Source: Microbacterium wangchenii (GTDB lineage: Bacteria; Actinomycetota; Actinomycetes; Actinomycetales; Microbacteriaceae). Taken from it: a stretch of DNA of 64,000 nucleotides. Where the stretch lies: contig NZ_CP038266.1 of the NCBI RefSeq assembly GCF_004564355.1, positions 2,790,001 through 2,854,000 of the forward strand. The letters run 5' to 3'. Made by a program: the position numbers and the translations under genes. This document shows positions 36,657 to 45,227 of the stretch, one piece after another (position 1 is the stretch's first letter; each line of letters starts with the position of its first letter). Below the pieces are notes generated by a model. It was not told where the DNA came from. It was given only the letters and a program-made list of their open reading frames with translations, and did no database searches.

Positions 36657-38293
36657 GCGCCACCATCTACCGCAACGGGCGCGTCTTCACCGCCGATCCC
36701 GACCCCACCCGCGCGTGGGCGGACGCCTTCGCGGTGGACGGGTCGGAGATCGTGGCCGTCGGCGACGACACCCATGTGCGCGAAGCCGTGCCCGATCCGG
36801 CCGCGGTGGTCGACCTGGCGGGGCGCCTGGTGCTCCCCGGCTTCACCGACGCCCACACGCACGTCCTCATGATGGGCGCGGCCCTCGGCCAAGTGGCCCT
36901 CACCGCCGCCGCCGGCATCGATGACATCCAGCGGCTGCTCGCCGCCGCGCGCCGGGACGCGCCGGAGACGACCGTGCTGCGGGGCCGAGGCTGGCTCTTC
37001 GACGCCGTGCCCGGCGGAAGGCCCACGCGCCACATGATCGACGCCGTCGTGCCCGATGTGCCGGTGTACCTCGATGCGAACGACTACCACTCGTGCTGGG
37101 TGAACACCGCGGCACTGGCCGAGCTGGGCATCACGCGCGAGACCCCCGACCCCCTCGGCGGCTCCATCGGCCGCGACGAGGACGGGGAGCCCGACGGGAT
37201 GCTGTACGAGACGGCGGCGCAGCAGTACGCGTGGGCGCACCGGGACGCCACCACGACCGACGGCGAGCGCGATGCCGCCGTGGACCGCGTCATCGGGGCG
37301 TATCTGGCGGCCGGGGTGACCGGCGTGGTCGACATGGCGTTCGACGAACTGGGCCTGGCCGCCTTCGAACGCGCGCAGGCGCGGTACGGCGGAGAGCTGC
37401 CGATCCGCGTGGCGGCGCACTGGTTCGTCGCCAACACCGGTGACGAAGCAGCCAACATCGGCCAGCTCGCGCGGGCCGCCGAGCTCGCCTCGGCCCCGTC
37501 GACGCCGTGGCTGCGCGTCGTGGGAATCAAGCTCGTGCTCGACGGCGTCATCGACGCGTGCACCGCCGCGATGGGCAGCCCCTACGCCGACGGATCCGAC
37601 GCGGAGCCGATCTGGAGCCTCGAGCAGCTCGCGCCGGTGGTGACCGCCGCGGACGCGAGGGGACTGCAGATCGCGATGCATGCGATCGGCGACCGCGCGA
37701 GCGACATCGCGCTGGACGCCATCGAGCACGCCGTGCGCGCCAACGGCGATCGTCCGCGCCGTCACCGCATCGAGCACCTCGAATACGCCGCTCCGGGTAC
37801 GGCCGAGCGGATGGCGCGCCTCGGGGTCACCGCATCCATGCAGCCCGTGCATGCCGACCCGGCCATCTTCGCCAACTGGGCGGAGATGCTCGGCGACGAG
37901 CGGGTGGAGCGCGCCTTCTCGTGGCCGGAGTACGAAGACGCCGGTGCGCTGCTGGCCTTCTCCACCGATGCCCCCACCGCTCCGTACGACCCGCTCGCCA
38001 ATATGTATGTGGCATCCACGCGCGCCTCGGCGCTGGATCCCTCGGTGCCGGCCGTGCATCCGCAGTACGCCGTGCCCCTGGACCGTGCGATCGGCCACGC
38101 CACCCGCGACGCGGCGGCGTCGGTGGGTGACGGCGCGTGGCGGGGACGCATCGCGCCGGGGTTCGCCGCCGACCTCGTGATCCTGGACTCCGACCCGTTC
38201 GCCGCAGGAGCCGACGCGCTCCTGACCGCGCGCGTGGTCGAGACGATCGTGGCCGGCCGATCACGCTGGTCCGCGGTGGAGAGGCAGCGATGA
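36653..38293 (+). CDS. YtcJ-like metal-dependent amidohydrolase (amidohydrolase_3)
   Basis: This 546-residue enzyme opens with YRNGRVFTADPD and has the metal-site block LPGFTDAHTHVLMMG (HxH), a LVLDGVIDACTAAMGSPY stretch, an AMHAIGDRASDIALDAIEHA segment and RIEHLEYA, with STDAPTAPYDPL near the end. These are hallmarks of the YtcJ/NfdA group, which hydrolyses exocyclic amide or imine bonds, for example N-substituted formamides. It overlaps both neighbours as ATGA, so it is part of one operon. The natural substrate is unknown. Confidence 0.9.
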   Translation: MSATIYRNGRVFTADPDPTRAWADAFAVDGSEIVAVGDDTHVREAVPDPAAVVDLAGRLVLPGFTDAHTHVLMMGAALGQVALTAAAGIDDIQRLLAAARRDAPETTVLRGRGWLFDAVPGGRPTRHMIDAVVPDVPVYLDANDYHSCWVNTAALAELGITRETPDPLGGSIGRDEDGEPDGMLYETAAQQYAWAHRDATTTDGERDAAVDRVIGAYLAAGVTGVVDMAFDELGLAAFERAQARYGGELPIRVAAHWFVANTGDEAANIGQLARAAELASAPSTPWLRVVGIKLVLDGVIDACTAAMGSPYADGSDAEPIWSLEQLAPVVTAADARGLQIAMHAIGDRASDIALDAIEHAVRANGDRPRRHRIEHLEYAAPGTAERMARLGVTASMQPVHADPAIFANWAEMLGDERVERAFSWPEYEDAGALLAFSTDAPTAPYDPLANMYVASTRASALDPSVPAVHPQYAVPLDRAIGHATRDAAASVGDGAWRGRIAPGFAADLVILDSDPFAAGADALLTARVVETIVAGRSRWSAVERQR

Positions 38294-39324
38294 GCTGGCG
38301 CATGCCGTCGGAGACGGCGGTGCACGAGCGCACGTGGATGTCGTTCCCCCGTGAGGGGCTCACGCTGGGGGCCGCCGACGGCGAGCGCGAAGCGGGCTAC
38401 GCCGCGTGGACGGCGGTGGCCCACGCTGTGGCGGAGTTCGAACCGGTCGCCATGGTCGTCGACCCCTCCGAAACGCCGCGGGCCCGCCGCATGCTGTCCG
38501 CCGACGTCGAGATCATCGAGGCGCCCGTGGACGAGTACTGGATGCGCGACGCCGGTCCCACCTTCGTCGTCGACGACGACCGCCCCGGCGTGCTGGGCGC
38601 GGTGGACTGGACCTTCAACGGCTGGGGCGACCACGGCTGGGCGCAGTGGTCCCTCTCGGCCGAGCACGGCCGCCTCGTCGCCGGCGTCGCCGGGGCCGAG
38701 ATCGTCAGCTCGCTCCTGGTGAACGAGGGCGGCGGGTTCCACGTCGACGGTGCCGGCACGGTCCTCCTCACCGAGACCGTGCAGCTGGATCCGCGCCGCA
38801 ACCCTTACGCCGACAAGGCGCGCGTGGAGGCCGAGATGCTCCGCACGATCGGCGCCACCCACGCGGTGTGGCTCCCCCGCGGGCTGACCCGCGACTACGG
38901 CGAGTTCGGCACCAGCGGCCACGTCGACATCGTGGCCACGATCCCCTCGCCCGGGACGCTGCTCCTGCACGACCAGCGCGACCGGCAGCATCCCGACTCC
39001 GCCGTGTCCCGCGAACTCCGCGCCCACCTCGCGGGCCAGAGGGATGCCGCGGGCCGGGCGTTCACGATCGTCGATCTCCCCGCCCCCGCCACGGTGCGTG
39101 ACGGCGAGGGGTACGTGGACTGGAGCTACGTCAACCACCTCGTCGTCAACGGCGGTGTCATCGCGTGCGGCTTCGGCGAGGAAGTCGCCGACGCGCGGGC
39201 GCGCGACATCCTCACCGACGTGTACCCGGGCCGGCGCGTGGTCACCGTCGACGCGCGCGAGCTGTTCGCGCGCGGCGGGGGCATCCACTGCATCACGCAG
39301 CAGCAGCCGGCGGTGCCCGCATGA
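38290..39324 (+). CDS. Agmatine deiminase / peptidyl-arginine-deiminase-like enzyme
   Basis: This 344-residue guanidino-group-modifying enzyme has the WMRDAGPTF block, EGGGFHVDG, GTSGHVDIVA and the C-terminal GGGIHCITQQ with the catalytic Cys. These match the PAD_porph family, which deiminates agmatine to N-carbamoylputrescine and ammonia. The presence of a full active-site set suggests it is functional. Coupled by ATGA to the amidohydrolase before it and the amidase after it. Whether agmatine or another guanidine is the substrate cannot be decided; a full agmatine pathway would normally use a nitrilase-type carbamoylputrescine amidase, which is absent here. Confidence 0.9.
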   Translation: MSWRMPSETAVHERTWMSFPREGLTLGAADGEREAGYAAWTAVAHAVAEFEPVAMVVDPSETPRARRMLSADVEIIEAPVDEYWMRDAGPTFVVDDDRPGVLGAVDWTFNGWGDHGWAQWSLSAEHGRLVAGVAGAEIVSSLLVNEGGGFHVDGAGTVLLTETVQLDPRRNPYADKARVEAEMLRTIGATHAVWLPRGLTRDYGEFGTSGHVDIVATIPSPGTLLLHDQRDRQHPDSAVSRELRAHLAGQRDAAGRAFTIVDLPAPATVRDGEGYVDWSYVNHLVVNGGVIACGFGEEVADARARDILTDVYPGRRVVTVDARELFARGGGIHCITQQQPAVPA

Positions 39325-41048
39325 TCGAGGTGCACGAAGCATCCATCGCCGACCTGCAGCGCGCTCTGGCAGAGGGCACCGCGACTGCGGTCGACCTCGT
39401 CGCCGCGTACCGCGACCGCATCGACGCCTACGACGGCCCAGGAACGCACACCGCGCTCAACGCCGTCGTCGTGCGCAACCCGGATGCCGAGGCCGAAGCC
39501 GCCGCCTCCGACGCCCGTCGCGCGGTCGGGCGCACGCTCGGTCCGCTGGACGGCATCCCCTACACGGCGAAGGACAGCTTCCTCGTCCGCGGGCTCACCG
39601 CCGCGGCGGGAAGCCCCGCGTTCGCCGACCTCGTCGCCCAGCGCGACGCGTTCACGATTGAGCGCCTGCGCGCGGGCGGGGCGATCTGCCTCGGGCTGAC
39701 GAACATGCCGCCGATGGCCAACGGGGGCATGCAGCGGGGGCTCTACGGGCGCGCGGAGAGCCCGTACAACGCCGCCTTCCTCACCTCGGCGTTCGCCTCC
39801 GGCTCCTCCAACGGGTCGGGCACCGCCACGGCGGCGAGCTTCGCGGCGTTCGGACTCGGCGAGGAGACGTGGTCCAGCGGCCGCGCGCCCGCCTCGTGCA
39901 ACGCCCTGTGCGCCTACACGCCCTCGCGCGGGATCATCTCGGTGCGCGGCAACTGGCCGCTCGTCCCGACGATGGACGTCGTCGTCCCGCACACCCGTTC
40001 CATGGCTGACCTCCTCGCGGTGCTGGATGTCATCGTCGCCGACGACCCCGAGACGCGCGGGGACTTCTGGCGCGCGCAGCCGTGGGTGCCGATCCCCCCG
40101 GCTTCCGCGCTGCGGCCGGCCTCCTATCCCGCACTGGCGCCCACGGATGCGGCGGCCGCACGCGCGCGTCTCACCGGCAGGCGCTTCGGTGTTCCCCGCC
40201 TCTACATCAACGCCGACGAGGCGGCCGGGACCGGGCCCACCCTGGGCATCGGCGGGCCGACGGGCCACCGCATCCGCACGCGCGATTCGGTGATCCGCCT
40301 GTGGGAGCGGGCACGCGCGGATCTCGAAGCGGCCGGCGCCACGGTGGTGGAGGTGGATTTCCCCCTCGTGTCGAACTACGAGGGCGACCGGCCGGGGGCG
40401 ACCACCCTGCACTCGCGAGGCCTGGTTTCGCGGGAGTTCCTCGCGCGCGAGATCCTCGACCTGTCGGCATGGGCGTGGGACGATTTCCTCCGCGCCAACG
40501 GCGACCCCGCCTTCCCGTCGCTGGCAGGGGTGGACGGCGCGCTCATCTTCCCCCACCCGGAGGGGGCGCTCACCGACCACTACTCGGGCTTCGACGACGA
40601 CATCTCCGCGTACCCCCGGCACGTGCGCGACCACCCCATGGCCTCGTTCACCGACATCCCGCACCTCGCCGACGGCGTGCGGGGGCTCGAGGAGACGCGC
40701 CGCATCGACCTCGAGGAGTGGATGGACCGCAACGGGCTGGATGCCGTGGTCTTCCCGGCGATGGCCGACATCGGCCCGGCCGACGCCGACGTGAACCCCG
40801 CCTCCGCCGACGCCGCATGGGCCAACGGCGTGTGGGTGGCCAACGGCAACCTCGCGATCCGGCACTGCGGCGTGCCGACGGTCACCGTGCCGATGGGGAC
40901 CCTCCCCGACATCGGCATGCCGGTCGGGCTCACCTTCGCCGGTCGCGCCTACGACGACGCCGCGCTGCTGGCCGTCGCCGCGGCGTTCGAGGCGACCGGC
41001 GCGCGGCGCACTCCCCCGCCCCGCACCCCGCCGCTCATACCATCCTGA
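39321..41048 (+). CDS. Amidase signature family protein
   Basis: This 575-residue enzyme has the amidase Ser-cisSer-Lys layout: Lys in DGIPYTAKDS (about residue 83), a SGSSNGSGTATAAS block carrying the cis-Ser, and a nucleophile Ser region. The latter reads GEETWSSGRAPAS, whereas the canonical form is GTDTGGSIRxPA; the nucleophile aligns with the second Ser of WSS, so the active site is kept but its oxyanion-forming context is altered. Amidases of this form hydrolyse amides or carbamoyl groups. It may release ammonia from the product of the preceding deiminase. It overlaps the deiminase gene (ATGA). Confidence 0.88.
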   Translation: MIEVHEASIADLQRALAEGTATAVDLVAAYRDRIDAYDGPGTHTALNAVVVRNPDAEAEAAASDARRAVGRTLGPLDGIPYTAKDSFLVRGLTAAAGSPAFADLVAQRDAFTIERLRAGGAICLGLTNMPPMANGGMQRGLYGRAESPYNAAFLTSAFASGSSNGSGTATAASFAAFGLGEETWSSGRAPASCNALCAYTPSRGIISVRGNWPLVPTMDVVVPHTRSMADLLAVLDVIVADDPETRGDFWRAQPWVPIPPASALRPASYPALAPTDAAAARARLTGRRFGVPRLYINADEAAGTGPTLGIGGPTGHRIRTRDSVIRLWERARADLEAAGATVVEVDFPLVSNYEGDRPGATTLHSRGLVSREFLAREILDLSAWAWDDFLRANGDPAFPSLAGVDGALIFPHPEGALTDHYSGFDDDISAYPRHVRDHPMASFTDIPHLADGVRGLEETRRIDLEEWMDRNGLDAVVFPAMADIGPADADVNPASADAAWANGVWVANGNLAIRHCGVPTVTVPMGTLPDIGMPVGLTFAGRAYDDAALLAVAAAFEATGARRTPPPRTPPLIPS

Positions 41049-41062
41049 GGGAGAATGGCACC

Positions 41063-41488
41063 ATGACCCGACCCACCGTGCTGTTCGTGTGCGTGCACAA
41101 CGCCGGCCGTTCGCAGATGGCCGCCGGCTACCTGCAGGCGCTCGCCGGCGACCGCATCGATGTCCGCTCGGCCGGATCCGAGCCCAAGGACGCCATCAAC
41201 CCGGTCGCCGTGGCCGCCATGGCCGAGGAGGGCATCGACATCGCGGGCAACGCCCCGAAGGTGCTCACGGTCGATGCCGTGCGCGAGTCCGACGTCGTCA
41301 TCACGATGGGCTGCGGCGACGCGTGCCCGATCTTCCCGGGCAAGAGGTACGAGGACTGGCAGCTCGACGATCCCGCCGGGCAGGGGCTCGAGGACGTTCG
41401 GCGCATCCGCGACGACATCCGCGGCCGCGTCGAGCGCCTCATCGCCGAGCTCGCGGACGCGGCGGAGGAGACCGCGCCGCCCCGGTAG
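41063..41488 (+). CDS. arsC: Arsenate reductase, low-molecular-weight phosphatase family
   Basis: This 141-residue enzyme has the P-loop CVHNAGRSQMA with nucleophile Cys10 of LFVCVHNAG and the MGCGDACPIFPGKRYEDW block with redox cysteines. These match mycothiol/mycoredoxin-linked ArsC proteins of actinobacteria, which reduce arsenate to arsenite. GAGGGAG precedes the ATG. The gene follows the amidase by 14 bases, so it may be co-transcribed with it despite an unrelated function. An Acr3-like exporter lies 2.7 kb away on the other strand. Confidence 0.9.
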   Translation: MTRPTVLFVCVHNAGRSQMAAGYLQALAGDRIDVRSAGSEPKDAINPVAVAAMAEEGIDIAGNAPKVLTVDAVRESDVVITMGCGDACPIFPGKRYEDWQLDDPAGQGLEDVRRIRDDIRGRVERLIAELADAAEETAPPR

Positions 41489-41601
41489 AGTGCCTGTGCG
41501 CCGCGCTCGCCGGCGCCCCTTCCTCCTCCGTCGGTCACCGACCGTCCTGCGGTCCGGTGCGTTCGCATGCGTGGCGGAACGCCCTTCTCGACAGGAGCAC
41601 G

Positions 41602-43125
41602 ATGACCGCCGTCGCCGCGCCGGAACCCGCCACCCGCTACCGCATCGAGCCGACCGTGTGGCAGGCGCTGCGGAGCCCGCGTCTGCTCACGCGCGAAGTG
41701 CTCGCCGGTCTCGTGGTGGCGATCGCCCTCATCCCCGAGGCGATCGCGTTCTCGATCATCGCCGGTGTCGACCCGCGGTACGGGCTGTTCGCGTCGTTCA
41801 TCATGGCGGTCACGATCGCGTTCCTGGGCGGCCGTCCCGCCATGATCACCGCCGCCACGGGGGCGGTGGCCCTGGTCATCGCTCCGGTCGCGCGCGAATA
41901 CGGCATCGACTACTTCCTCGCGACGGTCATCCTGGGCGGCGTGATCCAGTTGGCGCTGGCGTCCCTGGGCGTGGCGAAGCTCATGCGGTTCCTGCCGCGC
42001 AGCGTCATGGTGGGGTTCGTCAACGCGCTGGCGATCCTGATCTTCGTCTCGCAGGTGCCGCACCTGGTGGGCGTGCCGTGGCTGGTCTATCCCCTGGTGG
42101 CGGCGGGCCTCCTCATCATGTACGCCATGCCGCGCCTGACCAGAGTGGTGCCCGCGCCACTGGTCGCGATCGTCCTGCTCACCGGTGCCGCGGTCGTGTT
42201 CTCCCTGAACGTCCCGACCGTGGGCGACGAGGGCGAGCTGCCCCGGAGCCTGCCCGAATTGTTCGTCCCGAACGTCCCCCTGACGTGGGAGACGCTCGGC
42301 ATCATCGGCCCGTTCGCCATCGCGATGGCGATCGTGGGCCTGCTGGAATCGCTCATGACCGCCAAGCTCGTGGACGAGATCACCGACACGCATTCGCGCA
42401 AGACCCGCGAGGCCCTCGGTCAGGGGGCGGCGAACATCCTGTCGGGCCTGTTCGGCGGGATGGGCGGCTGCGCGATGATCGGGCAGACGATGATCAACGT
42501 CAAGGCCTCGGGTGCCCGCACGCGCATCTCCACGTTCCTGGCCGGGGTCTTCCTGCTCGTGCTCGTCGTGGTGCTGGGCGACATCGTCGCGATCATCCCC
42601 ATGGCAGCGCTCGTCGCCGTCATGATCGTCGTGTCGGTGGCCACCTTCGACTGGCACAGCATCCGCCCGAGCACCCTGCGCCGCATGCCCAAGAGCGAGA
42701 CGATCGTCATGGTGGTGACGGTGGCGGTGACCGTCTGGACGCACAACCTCGCGATCGGAGTGGGCGTCGGGGTCGTCGCGGCGATGCTCCTGTTCGCCAG
42801 GCGCGTCGCCCACTTCACCACCGTGACGCGGGTCGTGACGGCGACGGATGCGGCCGGCCCTGTGGCGCGTTACACCGTCGACGGCGCCCTCTTCTTCGCC
42901 TCCAGCAACGACCTCACCACGCAGTTCGACTACACGCGCGACCCCGAGCGGGTCGTGGTGGACCTGTCGCGCTCACACGTGTGGGACGCCTCCAGCGTCG
43001 CCGCGCTGGACGCGATCCAGACGAAGTACGCCCGCCTGGGCAAGACCGTGACCTTCGAGGGCATGAACGCGGCCACCACACGGCTGCACGACCGGCTCAG
43101 CGACGGGATCGACGCCGGTCACTGA
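41602..43125 (+). CDS. SulP-family anion transporter with STAS domain
   Basis: This 507-residue membrane protein begins with LTREVLAGLVVAIALIPEAIAFSIIAGVDPRYGLF, the SulP signature, and has about 10-12 helices. A C-terminal STAS domain (about residues 415-500, YTVDGALFFASSNDL and VVVDLSRSHVWDASSVAALD) contains the conserved DxS phosphoacceptor-like element. SulP proteins carry sulfate, bicarbonate, dicarboxylates or other anions; specificity is unclear. AGGAG precedes the ATG at 41602. The 113 bases before it hold nothing notable. Confidence 0.93.
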   Translation: MTAVAAPEPATRYRIEPTVWQALRSPRLLTREVLAGLVVAIALIPEAIAFSIIAGVDPRYGLFASFIMAVTIAFLGGRPAMITAATGAVALVIAPVAREYGIDYFLATVILGGVIQLALASLGVAKLMRFLPRSVMVGFVNALAILIFVSQVPHLVGVPWLVYPLVAAGLLIMYAMPRLTRVVPAPLVAIVLLTGAAVVFSLNVPTVGDEGELPRSLPELFVPNVPLTWETLGIIGPFAIAMAIVGLLESLMTAKLVDEITDTHSRKTREALGQGAANILSGLFGGMGGCAMIGQTMINVKASGARTRISTFLAGVFLLVLVVVLGDIVAIIPMAALVAVMIVVSVATFDWHSIRPSTLRRMPKSETIVMVVTVAVTVWTHNLAIGVGVGVVAAMLLFARRVAHFTTVTRVVTATDAAGPVARYTVDGALFFASSNDLTTQFDYTRDPERVVVDLSRSHVWDASSVAALDAIQTKYARLGKTVTFEGMNAATTRLHDRLSDGIDAGH

Positions 43126-43136
43126 CGGCGCCCGGC

Positions 43137-43664
43137 TCACTCCTCGAACGGCGGCAGGTGCGGAATGGGGTTGGGGCGCGTGGACCGCGGCACGCCGCGG
43201 TCGACCGGCGGTGCGGTGGGTTCTTCCCGGCCGGCCGCGCCGCGTTCGCGGAACCGGCGCCCTGTCAGCACGGACGGCGCCAGCCGGATGTAGAACGGCT
43301 TGATCGTGATGCTCGCCGTGGTCAGCTGCGCCACGCCGCTGCGACGGATCTCGTCGTCGGTGGTGACCTGCGCCGCGTCGCCGCGCACGACGACGCTCCA
43401 GTGGATGTCATCCTCGTTCCCATCCACCTCGAAGGCGACGCCCGGATTGACGCGGATGTGGCGGAGCTTGCTGTCGTTGGCCGTGCGGATGTAGAGGTAC
43501 CCCTCGTGGCTGGTGTAGTTCACCGGGAACAGCTCGGGTGCACCCGACGCATCCAGCAGCGCCAGCCTGCCCATGCGCGTCCGCTCCAGGAGCGCCCAGC
43601 ACTCCGCCGTGGTGAGGTGCTCGATCCGATGGTCGCGGTCGGATCCAGGGGAAGTGTCGACCAT
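43137..43664 (-). CDS. Pyridoxamine-5'-phosphate-oxidase-like (PPOX) flavoprotein
   Basis: This 175-residue protein of the pyridoxamine-oxidase-related split-barrel fold (GRLALLDASGAPELFPVNYTSHEGYLYIRTANDSKLRHI) probably binds FMN, F420 or heme. The C-terminal tail from about residue 140 is Arg/Pro-rich and probably disordered. The ATG at 43664 is preceded by GGAGGAG and is preferred over an upstream Met. Proteins of this kind are common in actinobacterial stress loci; the reaction is unknown. It is convergent with the SulP gene, 11 bases apart. Confidence 0.8.
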   Translation of the reverse strand: MVDTSPGSDRDHRIEHLTTAECWALLERTRMGRLALLDASGAPELFPVNYTSHEGYLYIRTANDSKLRHIRVNPGVAFEVDGNEDDIHWSVVVRGDAAQVTTDDEIRRSGVAQLTTASITIKPFYIRLAPSVLTGRRFRERGAAGREEPTAPPVDRGVPRSTRPNPIPHLPPFEE

Positions 43665-43736
43665 GTCCGTCTCCTCCATCGCGTGTCGGGTGCGTAGTCC
43701 GGTCAGGCGCAATCTACGTGCCCGTCCGGCTCTTGG

Positions 43737-44741
43737 CTACCGGGGTGCGCGATTTCCCTGAAGTGCTCCGGCCGTCATGACATCGGGTCGCCGCATCCGT
43801 CGGAACACCGCCACGAGGACCACCATCACGAGCAGTTCCACGAGAGTCTGGGTGACCACCACGAGCGGCGCGAGGTGCAGTGCGGGAGGCAGCGCGAGGG
43901 CCAACGGCAGGACGACCAGCGAGTTGCGGGTGACACCGCTGAAGACGACCGCCGTACGGCCGGGGCGGTCGAGCCGCGCGGCGCGCGCGATCCCGGCTCC
44001 GAGGGGCACCATCACGATGGCGAACAGCACGAACACGGGGACCACCGGGAGCAATTCGGTGACGGCGCCGCCGGCACGGGCGGCCTGGGAGGCGACCACG
44101 ACGAGCAGGGTGAGCGCCATCAGCGGCACGACGCCGCCCTGGGCGGCGTCGGCGGTGCGGCGGAGCCGGGGGAGGCTGCGACCCAGCAGCTGGGTCAGGA
44201 CGGCCAGCCCCACGGGAGCGGCGACGACGAGGAGGAATGCTTCGGCGAACGGCCGGAGGTCGACGGCGGCGAGCGTGTGCTCCCCGCCCAGGAGCCACAG
44301 GTACCCCGGCAGAAGCACCATCTGGCCGATCGTGAGCACGGGAGTGGCGACGAGGAGCCGCTCGCGGTCGCCGCCGGCCATCCCGGAGAAGACGATGACG
44401 TAGTCCACGCAGGGCGTGAGCAGGACCAGGAGGACGCCGATCAGGAGCGCGCTGTCGTGGGCGACGAGGCGACTCAGCCCGAACACGACGGCGGGCACGA
44501 CGGCGAAGTTGAGCACCAGGACCGCGACCAGCAGGCGCCCGTCGCGGAACACCCCCGCCAGAGCCGGAAACGGCACGGCCAGGAACGTCACGTACAGCAG
44601 GGCCGCGAGAACGGGGGTGATCGCGTGTTCGAGGGGACGGGCGGCGGCGGGCAGCACGAGCGCGAGCACGGCACCGGCTGCGATGCCCGCCACGGCCAGC
44701 GGCACCTGGCGCGCATCCATCCACTGGGTCAGGCGCGACAT
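43737..44741 (-). CDS. Acr3/bile-acid-symporter-family arsenic resistance protein
   Basis: This 334-residue protein has about ten helices and the blocks LLTPCVDYVIVFSGMAGGDRERLL and SGVTRNSLVVLPLALALP, which match the conserved Cys-containing helix and the later TM motif of Acr3-type arsenite exporters. It likely expels arsenite from the cell. Upstream in-frame Met residues are possible, but the ATG at 44741 begins a regular N-terminus (MSRLTQWMDARQVPL). It lies 29 bases after a PPOX gene, possibly in one operon. The arsenate reductase gene is on the opposite strand upstream. Confidence 0.85.
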   Translation of the reverse strand: MSRLTQWMDARQVPLAVAGIAAGAVLALVLPAAARPLEHAITPVLAALLYVTFLAVPFPALAGVFRDGRLLVAVLVLNFAVVPAVVFGLSRLVAHDSALLIGVLLVLLTPCVDYVIVFSGMAGGDRERLLVATPVLTIGQMVLLPGYLWLLGGEHTLAAVDLRPFAEAFLLVVAAPVGLAVLTQLLGRSLPRLRRTADAAQGGVVPLMALTLLVVVASQAARAGGAVTELLPVVPVFVLFAIVMVPLGAGIARAARLDRPGRTAVVFSGVTRNSLVVLPLALALPPALHLAPLVVVTQTLVELLVMVVLVAVFRRMRRPDVMTAGALQGNRAPR

Positions 44742-44770
44742 ACGCCCATCCTGGGGCATGTCGCGAGGTG

Positions 44771-45157
44771 TCACTCCGCCGGGTCGGTGATCACGAGAGC
44801 GACGGAGGAGGTGTCCTTGCGCCGGCCGACGCGGATCAGGCGGTACTTCATGCCGTACTTCGCCTTCAGAGCGGCGTCCAGCCGTGCGCGCGTCTGTTCA
44901 CTCGCGTCGACCACCGCGTGCGCGGTCGCCGGCGTCGCATCCGGTGCGATCCTGCCGCGCACGTCGCACGGGGTGACGGTGACGCGAGGGGTGTGCCGCA
45001 GCCGCTTGACCTTGCCGGACGTGCCGCCGGTGGTCACCAGCAGGCGGTCACCGTCCCGCACGACCCACACCGGGGTGGCCACCGGATCGCCGTTGCGGCG
45101 ATACGTGACGAGGGAGACGTACTCGTGGTCGGCCTTCTCGGCGAGCTCGTGGCGCAT
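44771..45157 (-). CDS. PPOX class (F420- or FMN-dependent) small oxidoreductase
   Basis: This 128-residue split-barrel protein opens HEYVSLVTYRRNGDPVATPVWVVRDGDRLLVTTGGTSGKVKRL, the form typical of F420-dependent PPOX proteins of actinobacteria. It is likely cytoplasmic and reduces a small substrate or detoxifies a compound. Its divergent partner is the chromate transporter gene 70 bases away, and it is just upstream of the Acr3-like gene. Confidence 0.85.
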   Translation of the reverse strand: MRHELAEKADHEYVSLVTYRRNGDPVATPVWVVRDGDRLLVTTGGTSGKVKRLRHTPRVTVTPCDVRGRIAPDATPATAHAVVDASEQTRARLDAALKAKYGMKYRLIRVGRRKDTSSVALVITDPAE

Positions 45158-45227
45158 GCATCCAGCATCCCAGGGTGCGTGGCGGGTCGTTCACCCGGGG
45201 TTCAACCGCCGGTGGTGGACTGGATGG

